A stretch of DNA of 41,302 nt, taken from NCBI GenBank assembly GCA_949948985.1, contig CATLIG010000021.1, positions 1-41,302 of the forward strand, written 5' to 3'. Below are positions 29,991 through 37,417 of this stretch, in pieces; positions within the stretch are counted from its first letter, which is position 1; each line of letters starts with the position of its first letter. Made by a program: the position numbers and the translations under genes. The notes under the pieces were generated by a model. That model ran no database searches. It saw only the letters and a list, made by a program, of their open reading frames with translations, and was not told where the DNA came from. This DNA is from an uncultured Clostridia bacterium (GTDB lineage Bacteria > Bacillota > Clostridia > Lachnospirales > CAG-274).

Positions 29991-30262
29991 TAAACCTGTT
30001 ATATATCATACAATTTAAACGCTAAAAGCATAAAAAATGTTGAATAAAATATTTTTTTCTAACCTTTCAAAAATTGCTGTAAGATTTCTAAAGAAGTCTA
30101 TTCTGTAATTGCTATAAGAGGCGGCAATTTTCAAAATACTTTTTCGTTATGCGAAACCCAATTTTTACAAGAACTTTCCAAACTATTCCAAAAAAATCAG
30201 ATTTCGTCTAACGGAAAAAAGTCTGTCAAATACTATTGTGAAAGATTATCAAACAGGTATAT
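29991..30262 (+). repeat. Family A MITE-like element, copy 4, interrupted
   Basis: The ends are TAAACCTGTT and AAACAGGTA. The right half has the family blocks AAAAAATCAGATT, ACGGAAAAAAGTCTGTCA and TATTGTG. It is about 110 bp longer than copies 2 and 3 because a family D half-element (30018-30115) lies in its left part. With the promoter region this fills the gap 29754-30331. Confidence 0.6.
30018..30115 (-). repeat. Family D fragment nested in family A copy 4
   Basis: On the minus strand it reads TATAGCAATTACAGAATAG, then ACTTCTTTAGAAATCTTACA, then an ATATTTTATTCAA block and a TTTTAGCG block. The same order is found from 5315 onward upstream of addB. Only one end is present. Confidence 0.55.
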
Positions 30263-30331
30263 TAAAAACAATTTTATTTTCTCCGTTTTCTGAATATTTT
30301 TAATTTTTATACAAAATTTTTTTAATTTCAG

Positions 30332-31468
30332 TCATATTTTATCATTTTCCAAAAAACCGTCAAGTCTTTTTCTTTTATAATCAGAAAAACATCCTATATC
30401 AATAGCTTCTCTTATTTCCTTCATCATATTATTAAAGAAATAAAGATTATGAATAACACATAGACGCATAGAAAGCATTTCTTTAGCTTTAAAAAGATGA
30501 CGTATATAAGCTTTTGAATAATTTCTGCATACAGGGCAATGACACTCATCAGAAATAGGAGTATCATCAAGTTCATACTTAGCGTTAAGCAGATTAAGTT
30601 TACCTTTATTTGTATATACATTAGCGTGTCTGCCATTTCTTGCCGGAAGTACGCAATCAAAAAAATCAACGCCCCTGTCAACAGCTTCAAGAATATTAGC
30701 AGGCGTTCCAACACCCATAAGGTAAGTTGGCTTATTTTGAGGGAGATATGGAATAACCTCGTCAAGTATACGATACATTTCAGAATGAACCTCTCCTACC
30801 GCTAGACCTCCTATCGCGTATCCGTCAAGGTCAAGTTCCGAAATTCTTTTCGCGTGAGAAATTCTTATATCCTCATACGTACCACCTTGATTAATTCCAA
30901 AAAGCATCTGTTTTTTATTTATGGTATCTTCCCTTGAATTAAGCTCTTTTATCTTTTTCAAACATCTCTCAAGCCATCTTGTTGTTCTTGCTACAGAATC
31001 AATCATATATTCTTTTTCGGCAGGATAAGGAGGACACTCGTCAAAAGCCATAGCGATAGTAGAACCAAGATTAGACTGAATTTCCATACTTTCCTCAGGT
31101 CCCATAAAAATTTTTCTGCCGTCAATATGGGAAGAAAAATAAACCCCCTCTTCTTTAATTTTTCTTAATGATGTAAGCGAAAAAACCTGAAATCCTCCTG
31201 AATCTGTCAGAATAGGCCTGTCCCATACCATAAACTTATGAAGTCCGCCAAGCTTTTTAATAATTTTATCACCGGGTCTTAAATGAAGGTGATAAGTATT
31301 TGAAAGCTCAACCTGACATTTGATATCTTTAAGGTCAAAACTTGAAACAGCGCCTTTAATTGCTCCGGCAGTTCCCACATTCATAAAAACAGGAGTCTGA
31401 ATAACACCATGTGGTGTAATAAATTCTCCTCTTTTTGCTCTTCCTTCAGTTTTAAGTAATTTATACAT
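30332..31468 (-). CDS. tgt: tRNA-guanine transglycosylase
   Basis: A 378-residue bacterial Tgt, which exchanges guanine-34 of GUN-anticodon tRNAs for preQ1 on the way to queuosine. Family motifs include VELSNTYHLHLRPG, LTDSGGFQVFSL with the conserved Asp, GGLAVGE, TYLMGVGTPANILEAVDRGVDFFDCVLPARNGRH, and the zinc site CHCPVC with a later His in LCVIHNLYFF. The ATG at 31468 has GAGGT eight bases upstream; a TTG five codons earlier overlaps that site. It is monocistronic here; queA, the usual neighbour, is absent. Confidence 0.96.
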   Translation of the reverse strand: MYKLLKTEGRAKRGEFITPHGVIQTPVFMNVGTAGAIKGAVSSFDLKDIKCQVELSNTYHLHLRPGDKIIKKLGGLHKFMVWDRPILTDSGGFQVFSLTSLRKIKEEGVYFSSHIDGRKIFMGPEESMEIQSNLGSTIAMAFDECPPYPAEKEYMIDSVARTTRWLERCLKKIKELNSREDTINKKQMLFGINQGGTYEDIRISHAKRISELDLDGYAIGGLAVGEVHSEMYRILDEVIPYLPQNKPTYLMGVGTPANILEAVDRGVDFFDCVLPARNGRHANVYTNKGKLNLLNAKYELDDTPISDECHCPVCRNYSKAYIRHLFKAKEMLSMRLCVIHNLYFFNNMMKEIREAIDIGCFSDYKRKRLDGFLENDKI

Positions 31469-31495
31469 AATTAAAAACCTCAATAATTAACAAAA

Positions 31496-31524
31496 TATAT
31501 ATCCTTATAGTTAATATATGTAAA
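31496..31524 (-). promoter_or_regulatory. Candidate promoter for tgt
   Basis: On the minus strand TTTACA and TATATA are 17 bases apart, about 30 bases before the tgt start. AT-richness makes chance matches likely. Confidence 0.35.
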
Positions 31525-31586
31525 CGTCAATTAATCTACTGAAATAACTTTAAAATAAATATAAATCAGAATCCTTATTTTTTAAA

Positions 31587-31750
31587 TATAGTCAATCAAC
31601 TTGAAAATGAGAAAAAGGAAACGAGATAAAAATTATCTTCACAAGGCAGTGGAATAAGAGCGTAGCCATAGCCTATGCCGACTGACACTAACAAAGCGAA
31701 AAGGATTTTTATCCTCTGAACTTGTTCAATTTTTAAGCTGATTGACTATA
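31587..31750 (+). repeat. Family B element, copy 1
   Basis: The ends TATAGTCAATCAACTTGAAA and TTTTTAAGCTGATTGACTATA are inverted repeats. Inside are AAAAATTATCTTCACAAGG and AAAAGGATTTTTATC, a second tier of pairing, and a CATAGCCTATGCC centre. It is 164 bp long and lies 40 bases past the lipoprotein stop. With the tgt promoter it accounts for most of the gap 31469-31790. Confidence 0.8.
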
Positions 31751-31790
31751 ATCCTCAAAACTTTGATTTTGAAGAATTTCTTGATTTGCT

Positions 31791-32360
31791 TTAACTTGAT
31801 TTACTTGACGTTTTAGATTTCCCAGAACTTGATTTGCTTAAACTCGTTTTTCCGGAACTCGACTTACTTGAACTTGTTTTACTTGAACTTGACTTACTTG
31901 AATTAGTTTTACTTAAACTCGTTTTTCCGGAACTCGACTTACTTGAACTTGTTTTACTTGAACTTGACTTACTTGAACTTGTTTTACTTGAACTTGACTT
32001 ACTTGAACTCGTTTTGCTTGAACTTGTTTTTGGCTGATAAAAACCATTTTTAGAATCATATTTACCATTGTTCATGCCATTTTCCAAACCTTTATAAAAT
32101 TCATAAGAATCAGGGTCGTTCTCTTTTAAATAATCTTCAAAACTTTGATTTGATTTCGAAGAACTGCTGGAATTTGAACTTGATTTTCCCGAACCCGAAC
32201 CGCTCAAACCTGAACTTGACTTTCCAAAACTAACAGGCTTATTAGTCTCAGTAACACTTGTATCAGATGATGAAACATCAGTTTCGCCGCAGGCTGTAAG
32301 TGAAAATACTAATGTACCGAATATAATAGAAACTCCTGCTTTTTTTAAGAATCTTTTCAT
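31791..32360 (-). CDS. Ser/Lys-repeat lipoprotein
   Basis: A 189-residue predicted lipoprotein. The signal peptide MKRFLKKAGVSIIFGTLVF ends in the lipobox LTAC, giving a lipidated Cys at about residue 24. After a Ser-rich linker, a short more ordinary segment (EDYLKENDPDSYEFYKGLENG, then KYDSKNGFYQPK) may be a small folded motif. Residues about 112-189 are repeats of SSSKTSSSK with Gly/Leu variants, encoded by near-identical 15/30-bp DNA units, so length is probably variable. It is bracketed by two direct copies of the family B repeat. The basic repetitive tail suggests wall or polyanion contact, which is inference. No named family is recognised. Confidence 0.8.
   Translation of the reverse strand: MKRFLKKAGVSIIFGTLVFSLTACGETDVSSSDTSVTETNKPVSFGKSSSGLSGSGSGKSSSNSSSSSKSNQSFEDYLKENDPDSYEFYKGLENGMNNGKYDSKNGFYQPKTSSSKTSSSKSSSSKTSSSKSSSSKTSSSKSSSGKTSLSKTNSSKSSSSKTSSSKSSSGKTSLSKSSSGKSKTSSKSS
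31794..32035. repeat. Intragenic tandem repeat coding (S/T)SSK
   Basis: Units of about 30 bases built from ACTTGAACTTGTTTT and ACTTGAACTTGACTT alternate, with occasional TTTCCGGAACTCG variants. They encode Ser/Thr-Lys repeats at the C-terminus of the lipoprotein. Confidence 0.85.
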
Positions 32361-32476
32361 ACTATCCTCAATCCTTTCATATTTTCTTAAAATAAATAAT
32401 AGTTACCTATATAAACACCAAAAATACTTGGTAAATGTTTAAAAAAACAGGTAAAATATTACATAAAAAAATTTGT

Positions 32477-32656
32477 TATAGTCAATCAACTTGAAAATGA
32501 GAAAAAGGAGGCAAACTAAAAATTATTTTTGTAAGGCGACGGAGCGAGAGCATAGCCGAATGCCTATGCCGACCGACGGCAACACGGCAAAAAGGCAACA
32601 CGGCAAAAAGGATTTTTAGCCGCCGAACTTACTTATTTTTAAGTTGATTGACTATA
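32477..32656 (+). repeat. Family B element, copy 2
   Basis: It begins TATAGTCAATCAACTTGAAA and ends AAGTTGATTGACTATA, in the same orientation as copy 1. The centre has GAGAGCATAGCCGAATGCC. It is 180 bp long because the 16-bp unit GGCAACACGGCAAAAA is exactly duplicated at 32578-32609. It lies upstream of the lipoprotein gene. The rest of 32361-32781 is AT-rich with nothing recognisable. Confidence 0.85.
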
Positions 32657-32781
32657 AACAACATTACATACATAATTTATTAAACAAATTTATTATATCA
32701 CATTTCTTTATAAAGGTCAATTTGTATAAGAATCTCTCTAAAAATTAAAATACTATAGCTTATCACTTTAAACCATACCAA

Positions 32782-32820
32782 AAACAGACCACGAGAAAAT
32801 ATTTTTATCGTGATCTGTTT
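32782..32820 (-). terminator. Terminator of the spoIIIA operon
   Basis: AAACAGACCACGA and TCGTGATCTGTTT form a 13-bp stem with one mismatch, 16 bases past the spoIIIAH stop. Confidence 0.75.
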
Positions 32821-32835
32821 ATAAGTAAATGAATT

Positions 32836-33516
32836 TTATTTTTTCTTCAAAGGATTTATCCTTATTTTATCTGCGGAAACACCTGTTTTTCTTTTAATAA
32901 TATCTTCAATCTGGGCAATTTCAGCGTCTGTAAGCTTTTCTTTGTTTACTACCACATCGACTGTTTCATCATCAATTCTTACATAAACCTCGTCAAATCC
33001 TTTTGATTCAATCATCGCTTCAGCGGCTGTTTCTTTCTCAATTCTCTGCTGAATTTCAATCATTGTATTTGCACACTCTGATTTTTTATCCTGCTCAACA
33101 TTATTATTGTTAATCATTTCAGTCAGAATATCTTTCTGCTTTGCTCTTGCCTGTTCTCTGTCAAGTTTTGCCTGAATAAAGTATGATGAATCATTTGATG
33201 TATTTACAAAAACAGCCGTTCCGGCGTCTTCACCTTCAGCCGAAACAGAAACACCATCCTCAGAGGCGTTTGCCGACTTATCTGAAGATGCCTGCGACTC
33301 ACTTTCAGCAGCGGCAATTTCATCATCAGAAGTACCGTTTCCATTTACCGCCGCCAGTTCTCCGTCAGGTACAATTCCCATAATATCTCCCTCATCGTTA
33401 ACAACAACCTCACTTGGCTCTGCCGGAGTGGAATCTATGTAATTCAAATATCCGGCGGCGGCAATCATAACAACTAAAGCAGTAATAATAATTTGATTTC
33501 TTTTTATAACAAACAT
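32836..33516 (-). CDS. spoIIIAH: SpoIIIAH, forespore channel subunit
   Basis: A 226-residue protein with one TM (about residues 8-26) and a long acidic, Ala/Ser-rich linker. The C-terminal YscJ/FliF-like ring-forming domain covers about residues 115-226 (YFIQAKLDREQARAKQKDIL, AEAMIESKGFDEVYVRIDDE, VSADKIRINPLKKK). In Bacillus SpoIIIAH in the mother-cell membrane binds SpoIIQ of the forespore to make the feeding channel. The start is ATG at 33516, eight bases after AGGAGG. It is the last gene of the operon, 12 bases after spoIIIAG. The linker is longer than in Bacillus. Confidence 0.93.
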   Translation of the reverse strand: MFVIKRNQIIITALVVMIAAAGYLNYIDSTPAEPSEVVVNDEGDIMGIVPDGELAAVNGNGTSDDEIAAAESESQASSDKSANASEDGVSVSAEGEDAGTAVFVNTSNDSSYFIQAKLDREQARAKQKDILTEMINNNNVEQDKKSECANTMIEIQQRIEKETAAEAMIESKGFDEVYVRIDDETVDVVVNKEKLTDAEIAQIEDIIKRKTGVSADKIRINPLKKK

Positions 33517-33528
33517 CAAATTTCCCTC

Positions 33529-34083
33529 CTATTTCATTTTTAAAACTTCAATTTTATTTGCCTGAACATTTAATAACGCTTGAATTGCTTTGACGACAGA
33601 ACTTTTTACTCTTGCATCGTCACCTCCCTTTGCGATAATCAAAACACCTTTTATCTGAGGCTGTATTTCCTGTAAAACAAGAGGTTTGTTGCTGTCAAGC
33701 AATATTTTTTTGTTTTCTTTCTTAAAATTATTAACTTTCCTTTTTTCTCCTGAATCTCCTTCGCTGGTTTCGCTTTTATCAACAGAATTATCTTCCGCGA
33801 CAATAATTTCACCCGAATTTTCCAAAGTAATAATAACTTTAATTTCCCCAACTCCTTCAACTTTAGAAAGAGCTGTTTCAAGCTTTTTTTCAAGCTCAGC
33901 TACAAAATCAGAATTGTTTTCAACAATATCTTTATTACTGGAAATTACTTCCTCCTCTCTGATATTTTTCTTTAAAAAAGAATTACTTGCGATAATAAGA
34001 ACAATACCAATTAAAAGCATTGTGATAAAATTTAATACAGTCTTTTTTTCCTTATCTCTGAAAAGTTCCTTAAAAAATTTCAC
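33529..34083 (-). CDS. spoIIIAG: SpoIIIAG, channel ring subunit
   Basis: A 184-residue stage III sporulation protein with one TM (about residues 17-36). The extracytoplasmic domain includes LEKKLETALSKVEGVGEIKV, a Lys/Asp-rich loop, and VLIIAKGGDDARVKSSVVKAIQALL. The Bacillus homologue forms a large ring in the A-Q channel. The start is GTG with AGAGGTGAT upstream. It lies 32 bases after spoIIIAF and 12 bases before spoIIIAH. Confidence 0.92.
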   Translation of the reverse strand: MKFFKELFRDKEKKTVLNFITMLLIGIVLIIASNSFLKKNIREEEVISSNKDIVENNSDFVAELEKKLETALSKVEGVGEIKVIITLENSGEIIVAEDNSVDKSETSEGDSGEKRKVNNFKKENKKILLDSNKPLVLQEIQPQIKGVLIIAKGGDDARVKSSVVKAIQALLNVQANKIEVLKMK

Positions 34084-34115
34084 ATAACATCACCTCTGTT
34101 CTTTTGTAAAATAAA

Positions 34116-34658
34116 TCATTGTTTCCTTATATATATATTATCATATGGCAGATTATAGAAGTCAGAAATTATTTTTTTTACGTTATTATTAAATTCCGAT
34201 TCTTTTTCTTCCTGAGTTTTAAACTTTTCTATCCTAAAAAAACTCTTCTCATCATTTTCCTCAACAGCAAGCTCTATTCTTTCAATGTTAAAACTATCTT
34301 TTTCAAGATAAAATTCCACATTATGAACAATACATACATTTTCAAGAATTTTTACAGCTTGTCTATTAAGATTTTCCAAAAAATTTTTTTGTATCACTTC
34401 CTTTTGTTTTTTGTCATAAAAATTCCCTTCTTTTTCAATAATTGTTTTATTAAATTCATTTCCCACATAGTCAAATATATTTGTGTTATCCTTATTAAAA
34501 ATGTTAAAAACAGGATTAAGAACAATTATTATAATAAAAAAACCTATAATTGATTTGAGAAACACCTTATACTTCTCATTAGGTATAATTATTTCAGCAA
34601 AAGCCGAAAATATAAGAAATACAGCAATATTTTTCACATAATCGTATAAAAAAGACAA
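34116..34658 (-). CDS. spoIIIAF: SpoIIIAF, channel protein
   Basis: A 180-residue protein. Two N-terminal TM segments (about residues 8-26 and 31-50) include the family-typical YVKNIAVFLIFSAFAEIIIPN and KYKVFLKSIIGFFIIIIVLNPV. The extracytoplasmic C-terminal domain is poorly conserved, as in other SpoIIIAF proteins. It starts at TTG, eight bases after AAGGGG. The gap to spoIIIAE is 12 bases. Confidence 0.9.
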   Translation of the reverse strand: MSFLYDYVKNIAVFLIFSAFAEIIIPNEKYKVFLKSIIGFFIIIIVLNPVFNIFNKDNTNIFDYVGNEFNKTIIEKEGNFYDKKQKEVIQKNFLENLNRQAVKILENVCIVHNVEFYLEKDSFNIERIELAVEENDEKSFFRIEKFKTQEEKESEFNNNVKKIISDFYNLPYDNIYIRKQ

Positions 34659-34670
34659 TTATATCACCCC

Positions 34671-35804
34671 TTAACCTCCTGAGATGCTTATTATCATAAT
34701 TAAAGCAAATATAAATATCGTAATTGTCATAAAAACAATTCCTAAAATAATCCCTGCGTATTTACTCATTTTATCAATACAGTTGACAATTCTTTTATCA
34801 CATACAGGCTCTATAATTGATGCTGTAAATTTATAAATAAAAATAATAGCGGCAATTTTTATTATGGGAACCATACAAAGAATAATGGTTCCTATTATAA
34901 AAGCCGCGCCAAATCCTGTTTTTACAACACCCGAAAAAGCTTTAAAAGAATCAACTGTTCCTGAAAAAACATCTCCGACAACAGGAACCATATTTACAGC
35001 AAATTTAGCTGTTTTGTTAAACAAAACATTTCCGCTTTCTCCTCCAAGCTTCTGAAATGATAAAATTCCCATAAAAACAACCGCGCAACCTTTAATTCCC
35101 CAACTAACACAATTTTTAAGCAATTCCGTAAATTTTGATAAAATTTCTTTTTCCGATAAACAGTTTAAAATTTGCATAACTGAAGCTGTAATTATTAAAG
35201 GCACTGCAAAACCCTCGGCAAAAAATACCGTAAATTCGGCTGAGGAAAAAATTACGGAAGAAAACAAATACGCACTTGTCGTTCCGCCTGACATAACAAG
35301 TACGCCTATTATAAGGGGAACTGACGCTTTCATAAGCTCTGAAACAGCGTATACAGTATCCTTCATAACAGAAATGCATAATGTAAATGAAGAAAATAAA
35401 GCGATAATCATAACAATATATGTAATATAAAAAGCAAGTTCTCCTGTTTCTCTGTTTTGCAGCGAACCTGTAAAATTTTTTATTACAGCGCTCAAAACAC
35501 AAATAATAATAATATTTCTTACAATATCTATATTTTCAAAAACCTCTTTAAAAACAGTTGTAAGAAAATATTTAAAAACAGCTTTAGGAGAAATTTCAAT
35601 TTTTCCAGAAATAAAATCACTCATTGTTTTTTCAATGTCAAAACTTTTTCCATATTCGCTTTTTTCAAAAATTTCATTAACATCATCAAATTCCGTCCGC
35701 TGAAAATACTGATTTATATAGTCCTCATTTTGTGCTGATATTTCAACAACATATAAAAAAACAATACTAAATAATACAAAACATATAAATAAAAACCTTT
35801 TCAT
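34671..35804 (-). CDS. spoIIIAE: SpoIIIAE, polytopic channel protein
   Basis: A 377-residue membrane protein with a cleavable-looking signal (FLFICFVLFSIVFLYVVEISA), an extracytoplasmic stretch to about residue 85, and then seven or so TM segments. Recognisable parts are IIGVLVMSGGTTSAYLFSSVI and NMVPVVGDVFSGTVDSFKAFSG, typical of SpoIIIAE. The ATG at 35804 is eight bases after GGAG; a GTG three codons earlier would overlap the site. In Bacillus it is essential for sigma-G activity in the forespore. Confidence 0.94.
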   Translation of the reverse strand: MKRFLFICFVLFSIVFLYVVEISAQNEDYINQYFQRTEFDDVNEIFEKSEYGKSFDIEKTMSDFISGKIEISPKAVFKYFLTTVFKEVFENIDIVRNIIIICVLSAVIKNFTGSLQNRETGELAFYITYIVMIIALFSSFTLCISVMKDTVYAVSELMKASVPLIIGVLVMSGGTTSAYLFSSVIFSSAEFTVFFAEGFAVPLIITASVMQILNCLSEKEILSKFTELLKNCVSWGIKGCAVVFMGILSFQKLGGESGNVLFNKTAKFAVNMVPVVGDVFSGTVDSFKAFSGVVKTGFGAAFIIGTIILCMVPIIKIAAIIFIYKFTASIIEPVCDKRIVNCIDKMSKYAGIILGIVFMTITIFIFALIMIISISGG

Positions 35805-35825
35805 TGGTATCACTCCATTTTAAGA

Positions 35826-36212
35826 TTAAGGCATAAGTTCTAAAACCATTTCAATAAGACTCATTAAAACAGGAGCGGAAATAACCATAATAATAACTTT
35901 TCCCGCAAACTCAATTTTTGATGCAATAGCACCCTCTCCGGCATCAGAACATATTTGAGAAGCAAACTGGGAAATATAAGAAATTCCGATAATTTTTAAA
36001 ATAATATCTATATACTCAATATCAACATTACTTTTTGATACTATTTTATAAAGCATTTGAATAACAGTCTCAATTTTAGGCAAAATACCCATAAAAATAA
36101 TAATACCCACAGAAATACTTATTAACGCTGAAATTCCGGAATGTTCTTTTTTTAAAATAAGTGATAAAATCATACCTATAATCCCGATTACGGCAATTTT
36201 AATAATATCCAT
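35826..36212 (-). CDS. spoIIIAD: SpoIIIAD, membrane protein
   Basis: A 128-residue protein with about four hydrophobic segments (IIKIAVIGIIGMILSLIL, GISALISISVGIIIFMGILP, and two later ones). The segment IGISYISQFASQICSDAGEGAIASKIEFAGKV is characteristic of SpoIIIAC/AD. It lies 49 bases after spoIIIAC and starts at an ATG after GGGGGA. Confidence 0.92.
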   Translation of the reverse strand: MDIIKIAVIGIIGMILSLILKKEHSGISALISISVGIIIFMGILPKIETVIQMLYKIVSKSNVDIEYIDIILKIIGISYISQFASQICSDAGEGAIASKIEFAGKVIIMVISAPVLMSLIEMVLELMP

Positions 36213-36261
36213 AATATCCCCCGCTTAGAAAATCACCATATATTAGCCTTATTTTATAATT

Positions 36262-36459
36262 CTACCTCAGTTGAAATAAAGTCTGTACAGTTTCAAATAA
36301 AGTACTTATATATTGAATTATCCAAAACAAAACAACTACAAGACCTGCAAGAGTAGTCATCATCGCAAGTTCCTCACGGCCCGCCCGTATCAATACCTGA
36401 TTTAAAACCGCTACTAAAATTCCAACCGCCGCGATTTGAAAAACAACTGTAATATCCAA
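36262..36459 (-). CDS. spoIIIAC: SpoIIIAC, small membrane protein
   Basis: A 65-residue protein with two TM helices; QVLIRAGREELAMMTTLAGL is the family signature. The start is TTG at 36459, six bases after AGGGGGTG. The frame is open 22 codons further but those residues are not family-like and overlap spoIIIAB. Length agrees with the usual 65-68. Confidence 0.92.
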   Translation of the reverse strand: MDITVVFQIAAVGILVAVLNQVLIRAGREELAMMTTLAGLVVVLFWIIQYISTLFETVQTLFQLR

Positions 36460-36470
36460 AAAAACACCCC

Positions 36471-36989
36471 CTAAAAAAGAATAATCATAACAGCTGCTCC
36501 GCCAAAAATACCAAGACTTCTGCACATTTTTTTATTTACCTTAGACTTTTCCAGAAGTTCAGATACTTTATTTTCTATGTATTCAAGAGTAATTTTTATA
36601 TTATTATTCTGTTGCTGTTTATCAAGATATCCAAGTGAATGTCCAAAAGAAATAAAATTTTCAATATCCTCATTGTTAAAATAAGAAAATTTAGAGTTTT
36701 TATTTAAAATATTTTCCCATTTTTCTCCGGCAGAACATTCCTTTTTTTCAAGTTCTTCCGAAAACTCAAAAAATATTTTACTCACTGGTATATCAATTTT
36801 GTAAGAAATATTTTTCATAGCCTCCGCAAGAGGAGATAAGTTAAATTCTATTTCTGAAATAAGCAAAATAAGTGCCTTTTTCATTTCAATTAAATCATTT
36901 ATTCTGTAATCTGTTTTAAAAGAATAATATATTCCAAGTACACAGCTTGAAATCATAATAAAAATTCCTCCGAGTATTTTTAAATACAT
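36471..36989 (-). CDS. spoIIIAB: SpoIIIAB, membrane protein
   Basis: A 172-residue protein with an N-terminal TM (ILGGIFIMISSCVLGIYYS), a cytoplasmic helical domain (LIEMKKALILLISEIEFNLSPLAEAM) and a C-terminal TM (LGIFGGAAVMIILF). This matches SpoIIIAB, which resembles the type II secretion platform protein GspF. The ATG at 36989 fits the family N-terminus, with AAGGTG ten bases upstream. It starts 428 bases after spoIIIAA, an unusual gap filled by repeats. Confidence 0.92.
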   Translation of the reverse strand: MYLKILGGIFIMISSCVLGIYYSFKTDYRINDLIEMKKALILLISEIEFNLSPLAEAMKNISYKIDIPVSKIFFEFSEELEKKECSAGEKWENILNKNSKFSYFNNEDIENFISFGHSLGYLDKQQQNNNIKITLEYIENKVSELLEKSKVNKKMCRSLGIFGGAAVMIILF

Positions 36990-37145
36990 ATTAACCACAC
37001 ACCTTATATCAAAACAGTAAAGCCCCTTTTATCGTTTTTTAAAATTACAACAACTCAGTTAAAGACAGAAAAAAATATTCTATTCAAAATTTTATCAAAA
37101 AATATTTTACATTTTAAATACTGAAGATGAAAAAATATATTATAT

Positions 37146-37311
37146 TATAGCAATCCAATTTAATAATACACAAAAGGAGACGAAACAAAAATTATTTTCA
37201 CAAGGCGACGGAAGGCAGGCATAGGCAGTCGGCTATGCTCTCTCTCCGCCGCCTTTCAAAAATAATTTTTAGCTCGTCTCCTTCTTCTCATTTTCAAGTT
37301 GATTGACTATA
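37146..37311 (-). repeat. Family B element, copy 3, inside the spoIIIA operon
   Basis: The right end is AAGTTGATTGACTATA; the left end, TATAGCAATCCAATTT, has diverged. The interior forms long paired arms: GGAGACGA with TCGTCTCC, AAAAATTATTTT with AAAATAATTTTT, and AAGGCGACGG with CCGCCGCCTT. Its centre GGCATAGGCAGTCGGCTATGC is the reverse complement of that of copy 2, so it is inverted relative to copies 1 and 2. Confidence 0.8.
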
Positions 37312-37404
37312 TCAAGTTTTATTAAATATCATCTGTTCATTCTTTTATTATTTCGCTATAAATAAAATACTTCTCTGTCCGAAATTTTCAGTAATCGCTG
37401 TAAT
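37309..37404 (+). repeat. Family C repeat, copy 4, truncated by family B
   Basis: Directly after the B end come TTATTAAATATCATCTGTTC and CTTTTATTATTTCGCTATAA, the middle and tail of family C. Then follows AAATTTTCAGTAATCGCTGTAATT, resembling the family end in reverse. The family C left arm is missing, its place taken by the B element. Confidence 0.55.
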
Positions 37405-37417
37405 TTCATACACTTTA

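Noticed and set aside
31794-32035. CRISPR-like regularly spaced repeat
   Set aside because: Units are contiguous, in frame and encode Ser/Lys; there are no unique spacers and no cas genes.
31834-32037. Plus-strand frame with Leu/Glu-rich repeats
   Set aside because: It is the antisense shadow of the Ser/Lys tandem repeat in the lipoprotein gene.
34119-34553. 144-codon plus-strand Phe/Ile-rich frame
   Set aside because: Antisense to spoIIIAF; composition reflects AT-richness.
37146-37311. Family B copy as an ordinary terminator between spoIIIAA and spoIIIAB
   Set aside because: Its arms and centre match two elements elsewhere and it carries TIRs, so it is a repeat first; a secondary effect on transcription remains possible.
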